64,000 nucleotides of DNA from Trichoplax adhaerens (lineage: Eukaryota; Placozoa; Uniplacotomia; Trichoplacea; Trichoplacidae). Location of the stretch: the NCBI RefSeq assembly GCF_000150275.1, contig NW_002060979.1, positions 237,210 through 301,209 of the forward strand, in the 5' to 3' direction. The notes under the pieces are model-generated. The model was not told where the DNA came from, ran no database searches, and saw nothing but the letters and a program-made list of their open reading frames with translations. Below, one piece after another: positions 1 through 12,053 of the stretch (position 1 is the first letter of the stretch; each line of letters begins with the position of its first letter). Both the position numbers and the translations under genes were made by a program.

Positions 1-3000
1 TTAAATGTAACTATCTCAGGTTGGGATCGTACCAATAATCGATATTACTTACAAAATTACTTTCGTGATAGTATCTATATTTATCGAGAGCAGTTATTAG
101 CAAAAGGTTTTAACTTACTCCCGTTTGATGGTGGTTATTGCTTGCCACAACCATGCAGTCCAAATTATGATTGTGTTGTTAATTTTGGAGCTTCACTTGA
201 TAATGCAGTTGTTTCGACACCTAAGATCATTGTCCGTAACATTAGACAAGCTAAACGTTATGCTTGTGAATGTCCTGTTGGGTATACCGGTTTACGTTGT
301 AATAGAATGCGTAATTTATGCCGTTCTAATCCATGTGGCAACAATGGCAAATGTGTCAATATCGAAAATGGGTATACTTGTATATGTAACAGTGGTTATG
401 CTGGTATTAACTGTGAAATTGGCTCATGTGCAAGTCAACCGTGTAAGAATGGTGCTTCATGTGTTGAAAATGCTAATGGGCAGGGATTTTATTGCACATG
501 CCCAAAGTATTACGGTGGACCACTATGTGATGCTATCGAAAGAAGTTTCCCTGGTAATTCTTACGTTACTGTTGGGGGTATTAAACAAAGATGGCGTTTA
601 GAAATTTCTGTACAATTTGCAACAATCCACGACAACGGCTTATTGTTATATAACGGTCGATATAATCATCGAGGTGATTATTTAGCGCTTGAACTTATTA
701 ATGGTAAAGTTCGATTATCGTTTTCAACTGGAACTGATAAATATAGTGCGACAGCAAATATTGAAGGAAATGTTAACGATGGTAAATGGCACACTGTATC
801 CGTTAAATACCTGAATCAAGTTGCTAGTGTATCAATTGATTACTGCGATACAGATTTAGCTATAAGATATGGCTCAACAATTGGTAACTATTCATGTGCA
901 GCTACTACTTTAAGCCAAGATCAAGGCAAGTCACTTGATGTTACAGCACCATTACAAATTGGTGGTGTACCTACTATAAGGGATACTTATCCAATGGCAT
1001 TTAAGAAAAATGATTTTGTTGGTTGTATTAGAAATTTGTACATCAATAGCAAGTTAATTCCATTAGACAATTTTTATGTCAACAATGGTAGTGTTATTGG
1101 TTGCCGTCAGACGGATCAACGTTGTCAGGGTGGTTCGATTTCACCTTGTTCATCTGGTGCTGAATGTGTTGATGTTTATGATGGATTCAGGTGCCGATGC
1201 CCTGCAAATATTGGAGGAAAAACATGTCAAGACAGTAAGCAATGTAGTAGATTGTATTTATTTTTAATTCTAAATTATTAATGCATTTTCATGTTGTAGA
1301 TGGTTACAGTATTGTTCTAACTACTTTACACACGTATCGTCTAATTTGGATGCTTTTATGTTATAATAGCTATTGTCCGTACTTGGAGATTTACCGATCA
1401 AAGCATTATTATTTATCCTTTACCACCACTGCAAAACACTATTACGGCACCATGGTCACTATCACTGATATTTCGTACACGGTTGAGGAATGCATATCTT
1501 AGTTATATGACAGATAGTCAGCGCGATATTGTACTGATGGTATGCTAAATTATAACATATTATTATTTTACATACGCAGTTTGCTTTTAATATGTGTAGT
1601 GTATAGTAGTCATAACAGTAAACGCAATCCTATGGTATGACCGTTGTTTAAGAATTACATTTATTTTATATTTTTCAAGATTGAGAATGGACTATTAAAA
1701 TATAAATTTGGAAATTATGAGACCGTGGTGAAGTATATTCGGGTTAACGATGGAGAATGGCATGAAGCTAGAATTGAATGGGAAAAAAGTGGAGTTTTTC
1801 TAAAACTTGATTATAATAGGTATCTGAAATTAGCCTATATTAAAATATTTTCTTTTAATTTATACTGCTGAACCTTGATTGTATAATATCAAATAATGAT
1901 AGATTATTATTTTTGATAATATAATTTATTGTCTTGCCTTTTTACCAGTTATCAAGCGTCATTTCAACTAGATCTTTCTCGACCAGTTCAAATTAATCAA
2001 ATTATGTTTGGTGGGAATCGTGTGATTAATAGTTCAACAAGTATTGCTACTATTCAAAATGGTTTCGACGGATGTATGCAAGGCATAGCAATTAATGATC
2101 GACAAATTGCTGTAACAAGTTTTACTGTTCAACAAAACGTTGGAGCTAATTGTAATATTGGTAATCCTTGTGCTTCTAATCCTTGCCCCTCACAAAGTTC
2201 ATGCGTCGCGGAGTGGAATCGCTACACTTGCAAATGCAGCACTGGTTATGTTGGTCCAAAATGTATCAGTGCATGCAGTCTTAATCCTTGTAAAAATAAT
2301 GGACGATGTGTAATGAATGTAAATGTACATTATGGCTATGAGTAAGTTTAATTGGGTTAAACTATTAAATTAGAAGATTTTTACATGATTTGTTGTTAGT
2401 GAAAAGTAAACCTTCATATTTATTTATCACCTGGTTCGGTCTGATATAGATGCCAATGTAATAAAGGATTTCAAGGTCGATTTTGCGAAACTCAATTTGG
2501 TGATAAGTGCCAACCAGGTGAATTCGGTACACCAGGATTTTGTGAACCTTGTGCGTGTGACAGAAACAAAAATTTTTCTCACATTTGTAATATTACAAGT
2601 GGTGAATGCATATGTGAGGTTGGTCCTTTTGGATTGTATTGCTATACTAGCGTGTAATTCTTGTTAAAAGTTTGGAGAAACATACATATTTATTGAGAAA
2701 AGCAATTTTTAAATTTAATTTAGGACAAGTATTGGAAAGATTCTAATTTAGATAGTTGTAGACCATGCGATTGTTACCAATACGGTTCCACTTCACCAAT
2801 TTGTGATAAAAAGACCGGCTCTTGCACCTGTAGACCAGGCGTTACAGGGGATAAATGTAACTTGTGTGTAAATAAAACGTCAGAAATTTCAACTGATGGT
2901 GGTTATGGATGCCGAGGTAGCTATTTGTTAAAAAATAGTTGACTTAGCGTTATAAGTTTAACTAAATGCCTTAATAGGAATAATTTCAATTACATTACTG

Positions 3001-6000
3001 TTAGAATAATTTTATCTCACAAATAATTGTATGTTAATTGTAGTTGTTAGAGGTGCTTGTCCTAGATCATTTAGTGGTGGCTTGTGGTGGAATAGATCAC
3101 GATTTAATGCTACCATTACCATGGATTGTCCTAATGGTGCCTCAGGTATCATATGTCGTATTATTGCGACATAATGTAATATAGACTATTTTTTACGTAC
3201 TATTTTGACGTTGTTAATTATTGATTTAGGAAAAGCAAGTCGTGTCTGTAATGAAAGTACAAGTTGGCAAGATCCAGATACATCAGCATGCACTAGTAGA
3301 GTGTACTTACGTTTACAAAGCCAGGTACAATGTGTTATAAAATCGTGGATGCAATAATTTGTAAAATTTAATGCTAGATGAAAACTAGTTGATTTAACAG
3401 GTTTATTGATTAGTATAACTTCGCATTTACAGTTTGATGGCTACAAACAAAACCCAACATTTACTGGTCTACAAGCGGTATTGAATGATTTAAATCAGCA
3501 GTTGAAGACGTCAGGACTGTCATTTGAGCATGATATCAACATCTGCCTTGATGTAGTAAATAATGCCCTATCTTACGGTCGCCAACTATTGGGACGTAGC
3601 AATCAACGAGCCAACACTAATGAAGTCAACACAATTACAGAGAAGTCATTTAATGCTATCAGTGAACTACTATCACGTAACAATTTAGATAAATGGAGTA
3701 AAAAGAGTAACAGAAGTTCCACTTTATTGTCATCAGTAAATGATTATACCAACGACCTTGGTAAAGCATATATTAAAGATAAGAGTATCAATAATGCTAT
3801 TACGTATCCGAATGTTATGATGCGAATTGAAGAAATTATTGTATCACAGTACAACGGTTTAACTTTGCCAAGGCCTAGCGATTCTGGTAGCGTATCTAAC
3901 ATTACTGACCGAATTTCTTTACCGAATGACTTAGTTAAGAAAGGAAGTTCGGACGAATCGGTGCCCATTGTATATTTAAAATTTGATACGATTGGTCAAT
4001 TATTGCCTGGAAAGTCTGATGTTGTGGCTCCATATGATATAATGGTAACTAGTACAGTATTATCGTGTAAAGTCGTTGGGGTCGATACATCATCATTGAG
4101 TTCTCCTATTACTCTGACTCTGTCTAATACCAAAAAAGTATCAAACGTGCAAGCACATGAATGCGTTTACTGGAAAAAGGATCTTAAGCTAACAGAGGGT
4201 GGACGTTGGTCAACAGATGGCTGTTCATTGATTTCACGCGATTCGAGCAAAACTGTTTGCCAATGTAATCACTTGACAGACTTTGGTGTTTTGTCAAGGT
4301 ATAGGTCGAAACCTTTGCCTAGTGTCACACCTATCAAACTTGAGCTAGTTACGTATATTGGTATTGGGATATCGTTATTATTGCTAGTGTCGGTATTCTT
4401 ATGTTTAACGGTTATGAGAAGTGTCAATGGTAGTACTAATACGATCCATTGTCATATTTTAATTAATTTAATACTTGTTGAATCGCTATTCTTAATTGGA
4501 ATTACGCAAACTGCATCGACGATGATCTGCATTGCCATTTCGACATTGTTACACTTCTTTCTACTTGTTGTTTTTTCGTGGATTTGTATTGAAAGTATTT
4601 ATATGTATCGTAAATTGAAAGAGACTAAGAAAACTACCAAGTGCCATTTATTGTTTTGCTTATTACCGGGTTATGGTAAGTTGTTTAATAGGAGTATTTT
4701 ATACGGTTAGATATGAAAATTTATTTTACTTATTGATTCAATACTGGTACCGTTGCATCAACATATACCATATAGTAAAACGTGATACATTATTTTATTT
4801 CGACGTTAGGATTAATTTGTTGACATCTCTTCTTGTCTGCGTAATAGGTATTCCGGCGGCAATTGCAACTGCCACTACGGCCATTTCATTAAGTTATTAT
4901 CATAACAAACGATATTGCTGGCTCTCGGTTGAACATGGTTTAATATGGAGTTTGGGATGTCCAGCAGCATGTATTATTGGTATTAGTTTGGTATTCTTTT
5001 GCCTAACGTACCATAAAATAAGATTTAGATCAAATTCAATGACACGATGGAACAGAAAAGAGATCGACAGTGATAAATTTGATTTAAGATCAGGAATGCT
5101 TATATTACTCTTTATCACAGCTGCTTGGGTATTTGGTGTAATTGCTGTTCAGAATGAGACAGTTTATTTTCAATATATTTTTACTATGGTCAACTTCATT
5201 AAAAGTGCGTGCATATTAATATGCTACTGTATTAGCAATGAATCTGTAAGAAGCGAACTCTCTGCACGCCTCTGTGGTAGAGAAGGAACATACTATACTG
5301 GCACAATTGATAAAGGTCAGTTGAATGGGCATCGAAGTAACGGATTAAATGGACATTTCAATGGTCGGATTGATACTAGTCGTGGCCACGGATTCGCTGG
5401 ACCAAATGCTTATCCTGTTGCTCGATCTTATGATCATGTTGATGGCAGTAATGTTCTTGGTGTACCCGATAATGAGGCATGGAGAGAATTTACTGATGCA
5501 TATGAAAAATCAGCGATAGCTGCTGATGGCGATAGTGTTGGTTCAAGTTCTGAAGAAGAAGATGTCAGAGAAGTATTAGAACAGAATTATGCGTCGACAT
5601 CATCAGATGATGAAAAAGGAAATTGGAAAGCACCTAGTCGGCAGGCATCTGTGCCGCCGAATCAAGACGGTAGTAGAAGCGCTACTCCATCAGGGTCTCA
5701 GGTTGATAAATCACAGGAATCAGTCAGCGTTCATTCGTCCAAGGAATCACTACACTCGCATGAGCCACAGGTATTACTGCGTCAAAATCAATTGATACCA
5801 GCAAGGAGCTCTTCACATGTGTACTCTACCATCGATGAAACTATGTTAGAACCGACATCACCGGTATCGCCTGTTTCTCCGAAAAATAAAGTTATTGCTA
5901 AGGGTTCAGAGAAAGTTGTTGTACGTAACAACGTACCGACGTCGTTTAGTTTCCAGGAGGATAGGATCAATCCTCCTAATTGTCGAAGTAATCCACCAGC

Positions 6001-7081
6001 AAATAAGCGCCCTGGCTCTAGCTTTTCTGGAATGCAACCTCCACTGGCTATCGAAGAAGATGAAGATGACGATATGGAAGTCACTTCGTTAGTTTAGATT
6101 CGCTTTTTCTTTTTACGTGTTTGCTTTTAACGTGTTTTGTGATGCTTACTTTATATTTTTATTTTCTTTTTTCCTATGTTAATTGTAACAGCTTTCCAAA
6201 CAAATCCTATGATAAGCAACAGCATGCACAACCTCCTCGTAGTATATACGCGAAATCTTCCGTTGCTCACCAGAATGAAGCTAGCATGATGCCCGGTGGA
6301 CCTCGGCATCTGTAAGTATGATATACAAGAGTGAATGTGTACTGATATAAGTAATTAATGTTACAGCTACTAATTTTTACTAATATAGCCATATCGGGTC
6401 TTTATACACATAAATTATAGAATATACGTATATTAGTGTTTCCTTTGAATATGTAGAAGCGCCTATCGTTAATGATATTATGTAGCGAATTCGAGTAGCG
6501 ACGCAGTAGATTAAAAATAGTTAAAGTCGTACGTAACAAATAATTAATCAAAAGCTATATGGTGACTTGACACAATTTGTATGCTTGATTTATGATAATA
6601 GTGTTCCCAAACCACCCATGCGCAAGGGACATCCACAACCACCACCTAGATCCAATCCGGTTAAGCCAATGCGTCAACAAGCGTCGCTTTCCACTTTTGA
6701 TGCGGAATCAGCTGTTTCGAGTCAAGGAAGACCTAGTCAGAGATCACGACATGGCAATGGCCCTGTTGCTGTTCAACATAGTGTATCAGATGCGGCTATT
6801 TCATTCCATAATAATCTTTCTTCTAGTGGTGAATTACGAAATTCTAAGCAAAATGATCTCCATCGGTCCTCACACTCGCTAACATCTTCTAATGGTTCTG
6901 ATGCTATAGCAATTGCTGTAAGGCGTGGTTCATCATCAACAAAGTAAGTATTAAGTTCATTTATTAAATTTTTATTATCGCAGTGCACTACAATAGTTAA
7001 TTCGAATTTCATTAGTGAGTAACATCATTCTTGTTCTTCTGTTCTTATTCTAGTCGAAGCGCTCATGAAACATCTTTATAG
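1..7081 (+). CDS. CELSR: CELSR/Flamingo adhesion G protein-coupled receptor, 5' part cut off by the window
   Basis: Seven-pass atypical cadherin of the plasma membrane; the family acts in homophilic adhesion and planar cell polarity with Frizzled and Vang. Exons read: <1-1234, 1370-1539, 1680-1819, 1949-2341, 2450-2618, 2724-2916, 3044-3145, 3230-3324, 3433-4675, 4848-6087, 6192-6311, 6602-6943, 7054-7081; they sum to 5469 nt, exactly in frame. Order of domains: three EGF repeats, laminin G (CIRNLYINSK), EGF, second laminin G (PWSLSLIFRTR), two EGF, laminin EGF (CRPCDCYQYGSTSPIC), HormR-type module (CPRSFSGGLWW), GAIN, GPS (HECVYW...CQCNHLTDFGVL with the usual HL|T cleavage site), seven membrane segments, and a long Ser-rich tail with an acidic EEDEDDD run. 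The cadherin repeats lie upstream of base 1. The C-terminus is HETSL, a class I PDZ ligand. Family assignment is sure; the last four exon joins are inferred from phase. Confidence 0.93.
6088..6191 (+). other. Retainable intron giving an alternative CELSR C-terminus
   Basis: The donor is TC|GTTAGT, and acceptor AACAG|C completes a TCC serine codon. If the intron is not removed, translation continues TCG TTA GTT and stops at 6095-6097, giving a tail ending EVTSLV instead of running on through three more exons to HETSL. Both ends fit a class I PDZ ligand pattern (S/T-x-hydrophobic). That both isoforms are made is inference. Confidence 0.5.
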
Positions 7082-8086
7082 AGAGCACTTTAACAATAAC
7101 ATCCTAACCAAGTATTGCTTCAAATGGTGTATAAGTTATTTCATTATACTTTATTTTAGCTTAGATTACAGTTTTTACAATATTGGTAATCCATTATGTT
7201 ACCTTAAATTTTTCATTACTGTAAATGCTGATAAAGTTTTTTACTAGTTAATGTTAATTTTCGATGGCTATGAAAAGGGAAAGTAGAAACTTATTCATAT
7301 CGGTATTAATAATGAATTCAATTCATAAAAATTTTGCAAGATTTGTGAAAATATCTATTAGTTAGCTAATATCTACATGGCGATACAACTCTATAGCTGG
7401 AATTTAATGAAATGATATAGTATTCGCTTGGTCATGCTTACTTGATGACTATAATATAAATTCATGTTTTTTTGTAATCCAGCAGTTAGTGCTGTCTTTG
7501 CTAACAAATTTATTGCGATATGCTAGTAACTCCGTTTACGTTAACATAACGAAATAGGTAGATTTATTATTCGGAAGACCCAATAACGCAAAATTGACAT
7601 CAATAGTAAATTGGGTAGATTTTTAATGTCGTTACTTTTTATGAAATACTTTTGTTACTCAAGTTATCTGTAAATATTTTGTACAAACAGATGTAAGATT
7701 TAGTCTACCTTTATCAGACTAAGAAAAAAGTTTTTACCTAGTAATTCATTGCAAATATTAATAAAAATTTTAACTGAGCTTCCTTTTACAAATAGAACAT
7801 AGCTTGTCTTTATTTTGTAAAATGTTAACAAATTAATTCTCAATTTTATCATTTCCAATTAAATTGAATTTTAGTCAAAAATATACAAAAGTTCCATCAG
7901 TTCTAGTATCAATGTTGCTTTCAATTAAAATGACGAATGTACAAATTATGATAACTCACAGTCGATAATATAATATTTAATTTTAATCGGTCAGTTACAA
8001 TAGAATACGAAATTACACCAGTTAGGAGGAATACACTGAAATTGAGTGTAGATATTCATTGAATCACATTTTTTATTCATAGTTTG
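7082..8086. other. Intergenic between convergent genes
   Basis: AT-rich spacer between the 3' end of the CELSR gene (+) and the 3' end of the unidentified gene on the other strand. An AATAAA-type motif lies near 7760 and could end the CELSR transcript. No exon-like open stretch with splice sites was seen. Confidence 0.5.
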
Positions 8087-11000
8087 TTAATCACTGTTAT
8101 TTGAACAAGAATTACTAATGTAATCGACTTGGTGAACCGTATGAGTAGCAGTATGACGTAGTAGCTGTTGCCGAGTTTTATTAACATCGACACGCTTTCC
8201 ATCGTCCAAAAATATTTTTAAGAGTCTTTCACTTTTTTCTGATGGTTTATCCTTATAATAAATGGATAGAATATTTACGATCACTCACAGCTGAAATTAA
8301 CTTCTAACCATATTCCATGATCATTATCTAAGGTATACTTGAATTTGAATACAAATATGAACTAATTATCCTTTACCTGGTCAAGAATACGACCATCACT
8401 TAGTACATTGTTGACCAGTCTAGATGTTTTGTAAGAAAGATGCCACTGACGGCAACGTTGTGATAATTTCTTCCATAACCAAGTATTTTCTAATTCCATG
8501 GGATTTCTTAATAAAGTCAAATATGTTTCGCCATCTTCTAATAACTGCAGCCTAATTGCAATCATTCAAGGCGTACATTAAAGGCGTGTACAGAGTTAAG
8601 ATGGAATCACGACAATTTTATCAGAAAATTATTGAAATCATATTAAAAACTTTATAGCTTAAAATTAGGTAGTACTCGCAGTCAGTTTATGCAAGTAAAA
8701 GCAGCTGATATTAGAAGTTAATTTATTGTTGTTAAATTACATTATACAGTATGCGAAGATTTATATAATAATATGTGCTGGAAAGATCATAGTATCGCGC
8801 ATAGTTTTTGTATTTTATATTTTTTATATATTTCAAATGTCTATTTATAAATTAGTAACCTGGTCCACAATATTTACCTTGCCATCATGATACCATCAAC
8901 ATGAATCACATAACCGTTATCATAAGGCAGAGTGAATGGGTACATCAGAAGAATCTAATTAAAAAATAGCCATAGCGGAAAAGAAAACAAATTTTAACAA
9001 AAATAATAACTGAATGTCTTAGTAATAGGGTTAAGTTCATGGAGGCTCGTACAAAGATTGACAGAAATAACTAATAGAGTAATAAAACTGGTTAAATCGT
9101 ATAGCAGTTACTAAGAAGAGGCGGGATCATAGCATATTAGGTCTAGCTACTATATCTCTAATAGTATTAGCCATGCCACCAAATGGAGTGATTGTAAGTG
9201 TTACCTCTGAGTCATATTTTACTGGAAAAATTTGCTCTTTGTATTTATCTCGCTCTTCCAAATACCTAATAAAACAATTTCAATTGCAATTGTATGACAT
9301 TCAAAGTTAAACTAATAAAATACATAATGCCTCATATTATGAATGATATGTCAGAATTATGCTGTAGCATTAATGATATTTCATATAGATTACCTGGTAG
9401 GTCTTATATTTTCTCCTAGTCTCAGTTGTGCGCTAGCAATTTTCCCTTCGGCAGCCTGAATGTAGTGTCATCATTGTACTTATTAGTCATATTATTTAGA
9501 CCTATTAATAGCTATGATCGTATATAAAACTACGAAATTTCATGAAATATAATAAAACAAATGAACTGGACCAACAAGAGAAAATTGATTCTATTTTATC
9601 ACTCTTACATGAAGCTGACAGGAGACGTAACTAAAATTTACTGGTCTCAGCCAAATGATTTCGTCAACAGCGTAGATTATATAACTGTAGAGAACATCAA
9701 TTACTTAACCATTATTCTATCATTAATTTTAAATTTGATAGAGATAAAAGTATGACATCAGATTAACACGAAAGTTGTTGACATTACTGTGCTGTTGAAT
9801 TTTGTAAAATTTCATAAACTTTTTGGCCAAATTGTGAAGGCTTTTCTTCTATTGGCTGTATGCTAAAATCAGTTCTATTCTTTAAACAGGTGAAACACCT
9901 TTGATATCTAAAAAAAAATACAAAAATAAAAATAGTTATAAAATAGAGGTTAAAACGTATATTTATTTCTAATGATCAGTGATTAGCTGGACATTGTAGG
10001 ACACAACAGAGCTGGACTGCAACTTGCCCCTTTTGAAAATTTTCATTATCAGCACGATATAAGATCCAAACTTTGTCTAATCCAGATGCAATCTGATTTA
10101 AACTTTCGATAAACGATAGCGTCTGCACAGGTCGATTCCTCGTAAACAATATTAACTCTGATACTAGTCTTTATCCATTACATATATAAATAAATAAATA
10201 CTAGTTTAATTATATTAGTCGCCTTTAGTGAATTACGTATATCCTCTATTATAGCAAATCAAGTAAATGCTAAATTTCTTCTTAATGTTCTAGCAGCAAC
10301 CTTCTATCGTTGCAATTTGGAGGCTTATTACTTTGAGTAGTTGTAGGAAACGGGGGAAACTTTACAGGAGATCGTCCAGTTACTTTCGGTGATTTGATGA
10401 TTGTAACGGTTTCTTCTATCTTGATTCGCCATTTCTTTTTATATTGGCACATACTATCTTTGTATTCACCTAAAGACTCCTTAATATGGTAGAAATAATA
10501 ATAATGAATAGTTTACGTGGTTGACGACATTTAATACCGTAATAGCACAAAGCATTCTTTTCTACAACTGTTGAATTACCTGGCGCCCATCTTCAATGAT
10601 TATAATGTCCTTTTTCTTGGCATAGGTTAGACAAGCTGATAACATGGTCTTGATATTACTAATAAATTTAAGGACAAATATTAGATATCTAAAAAGAATA
10701 TATTTTGCATTTTAGAGGTGCATACTGTTGCGATTGATCGCGCGTAGGAATCCAAAACAACATTGGATCGCTCCTTTCACTTCTGACCTAGATGTTGAAT
10801 TATAAATATTATTAAGTCCGGAGCAAGAAAAGAATAAGTTGTCTTGCATCGTCATAAAGTTTGTCATAATAGTGGATTCATAAGGATATATCTGTATAAA
10901 TAATTTAATTGAAATACCTGTTGAAGGAGGCTGGTTATATTTTTTCCGTATCTTTCCGTTGTTATTGAATTTATTGATCGTAATTTATCTTGGTGACTAT

Positions 11001-11798
11001 TATCTAAAATTTAATAAGGCAACTTAGTACATATTTTTTAGGCTTAATTATCAGCAATTACTAATTCCTTAAATAGTTTCCTTAATTCCTTTGTCTGCTT
11101 GAAATCTGTAGGCAATTTTGGATAACTACAATATACTGTTAAGCAATTGGTAAATGAGCGCAAAATGCAACTCATGAAATCGATACTAACCTGACTTCAG
11201 GATTATGTTGGCATCCAGATGTGACATGATATTAAATAAAGGAAACTAACGAATTTATACAATAAAAGTATAATTTTACCTTATGAAAGAACAAGTACCA
11301 TTTGTATTCGAAAGATAAATTCTAAATTAAAATTTAAGTTATTAACATACCAAACCACCAGAGTAGAATTCTATTAATACCATTGTACCGTATAATGCAG
11401 CCATCTTTTCCACGATAACATATTGCGGGCGACTGGAACTAGAAGTATGTAACATAGATTTAATTATTGCACATACAGTAACTGGATAAACAGATTGTAA
11501 AATCAATTATTTACTACTTTTGATTATTAGCTCTTACTACGCTGTACTTTCGGTTTCAATAATAAGAGCATCATTACATCCGAATCCACTCATATCTTTT
11601 TTCACCATTTTCTTACTTTTTGATGTTTTCTTTATTGTTTGGTCGACAGTTTTACCGTTATTGTCATTTTTTACTTCAATATCATTCTTAGTTTGTTTTG
11701 TATTCCGTTTCGAGTGGTAGACTTCCTTTACTTCTTTGGTGTGAAATATCGAATTTAAGAATACATCGATAGGTAAAAATTCACCATGAGTTGCTGAC
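8087..11798 (-). CDS. Unrecognised multi-exon gene
   Basis: Not recognised. Phase-consistent exons on the minus strand: 11538-11798, 11351-11438, about 11291-11324, several between 11.22 and 9.98 kb (near 11.20, 11.08, 10.75, 10.61, 10.39 and 10.05 kb), 9788-9907, 9609-9684, 9394-9455, 9151-9265, 8878-8954, 8377-8551 and a last exon 8087-8251 with its stop. Phases agree across the six joins from 9907 down to 8087. The product looks soluble: a Lys-rich N-terminal stretch, then segments such as RPQYVIVEKMAALYG, SDPMLFWIPTRD, ADNENFQKGQVAVQLCC, RYLEERDKYKEQIFP and FLDDGKRVDVNK. Repeated x-DG-x turns in beta-like segments resemble some large axonemal proteins, but that is only an impression. The start is uncertain: an in-frame ATG lies at 11607-11605, or the exons may belong to the gene upstream (see findings). 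Confidence 0.55.
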
Positions 11799-12053
11799 CT
11801 ACGTTCATACGTCAGTAATAAAAACTTATTCTAGTTTTGCTGACAGTTAAGGTTAATAATTATTAAGATCTTATAGTTTCTGGTAGTTATCAGATGCTTT
11901 GAATTTTGGGATATAATTAGAAAATAATGAAGAGACTGGATACGGCAGAATTATTTTTGATAAAGAGGCTATACCTTCGTTGCACAGTAATTGCCATTTA
12001 CAATAGCTAGGTTTATAACAGTGAGGGGGCTCAAGGGCTAAGTGCAATCACTT

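Noticed and set aside
1281-1502. 73-codon open frame after the first CELSR exon
   Set aside because: It is not the continuation. The laminin G motif PWSLSLIFRTR lies in another frame reached from the acceptor at 1369, and only that join keeps the phase of the 13-exon gene.
4673-4847. Open frame running through the CELSR intron, adding a hydrophobic N-terminal stretch
   Set aside because: The intron is 172 nt, so reading through shifts the upstream frame and stops at 4710. The splice 4675/4848 restores the expected membrane segment.
5788-6084. 98-codon minus-strand frame with a poly-Ser run
   Set aside because: Antisense shadow of the acidic/Ser-rich CELSR tail.
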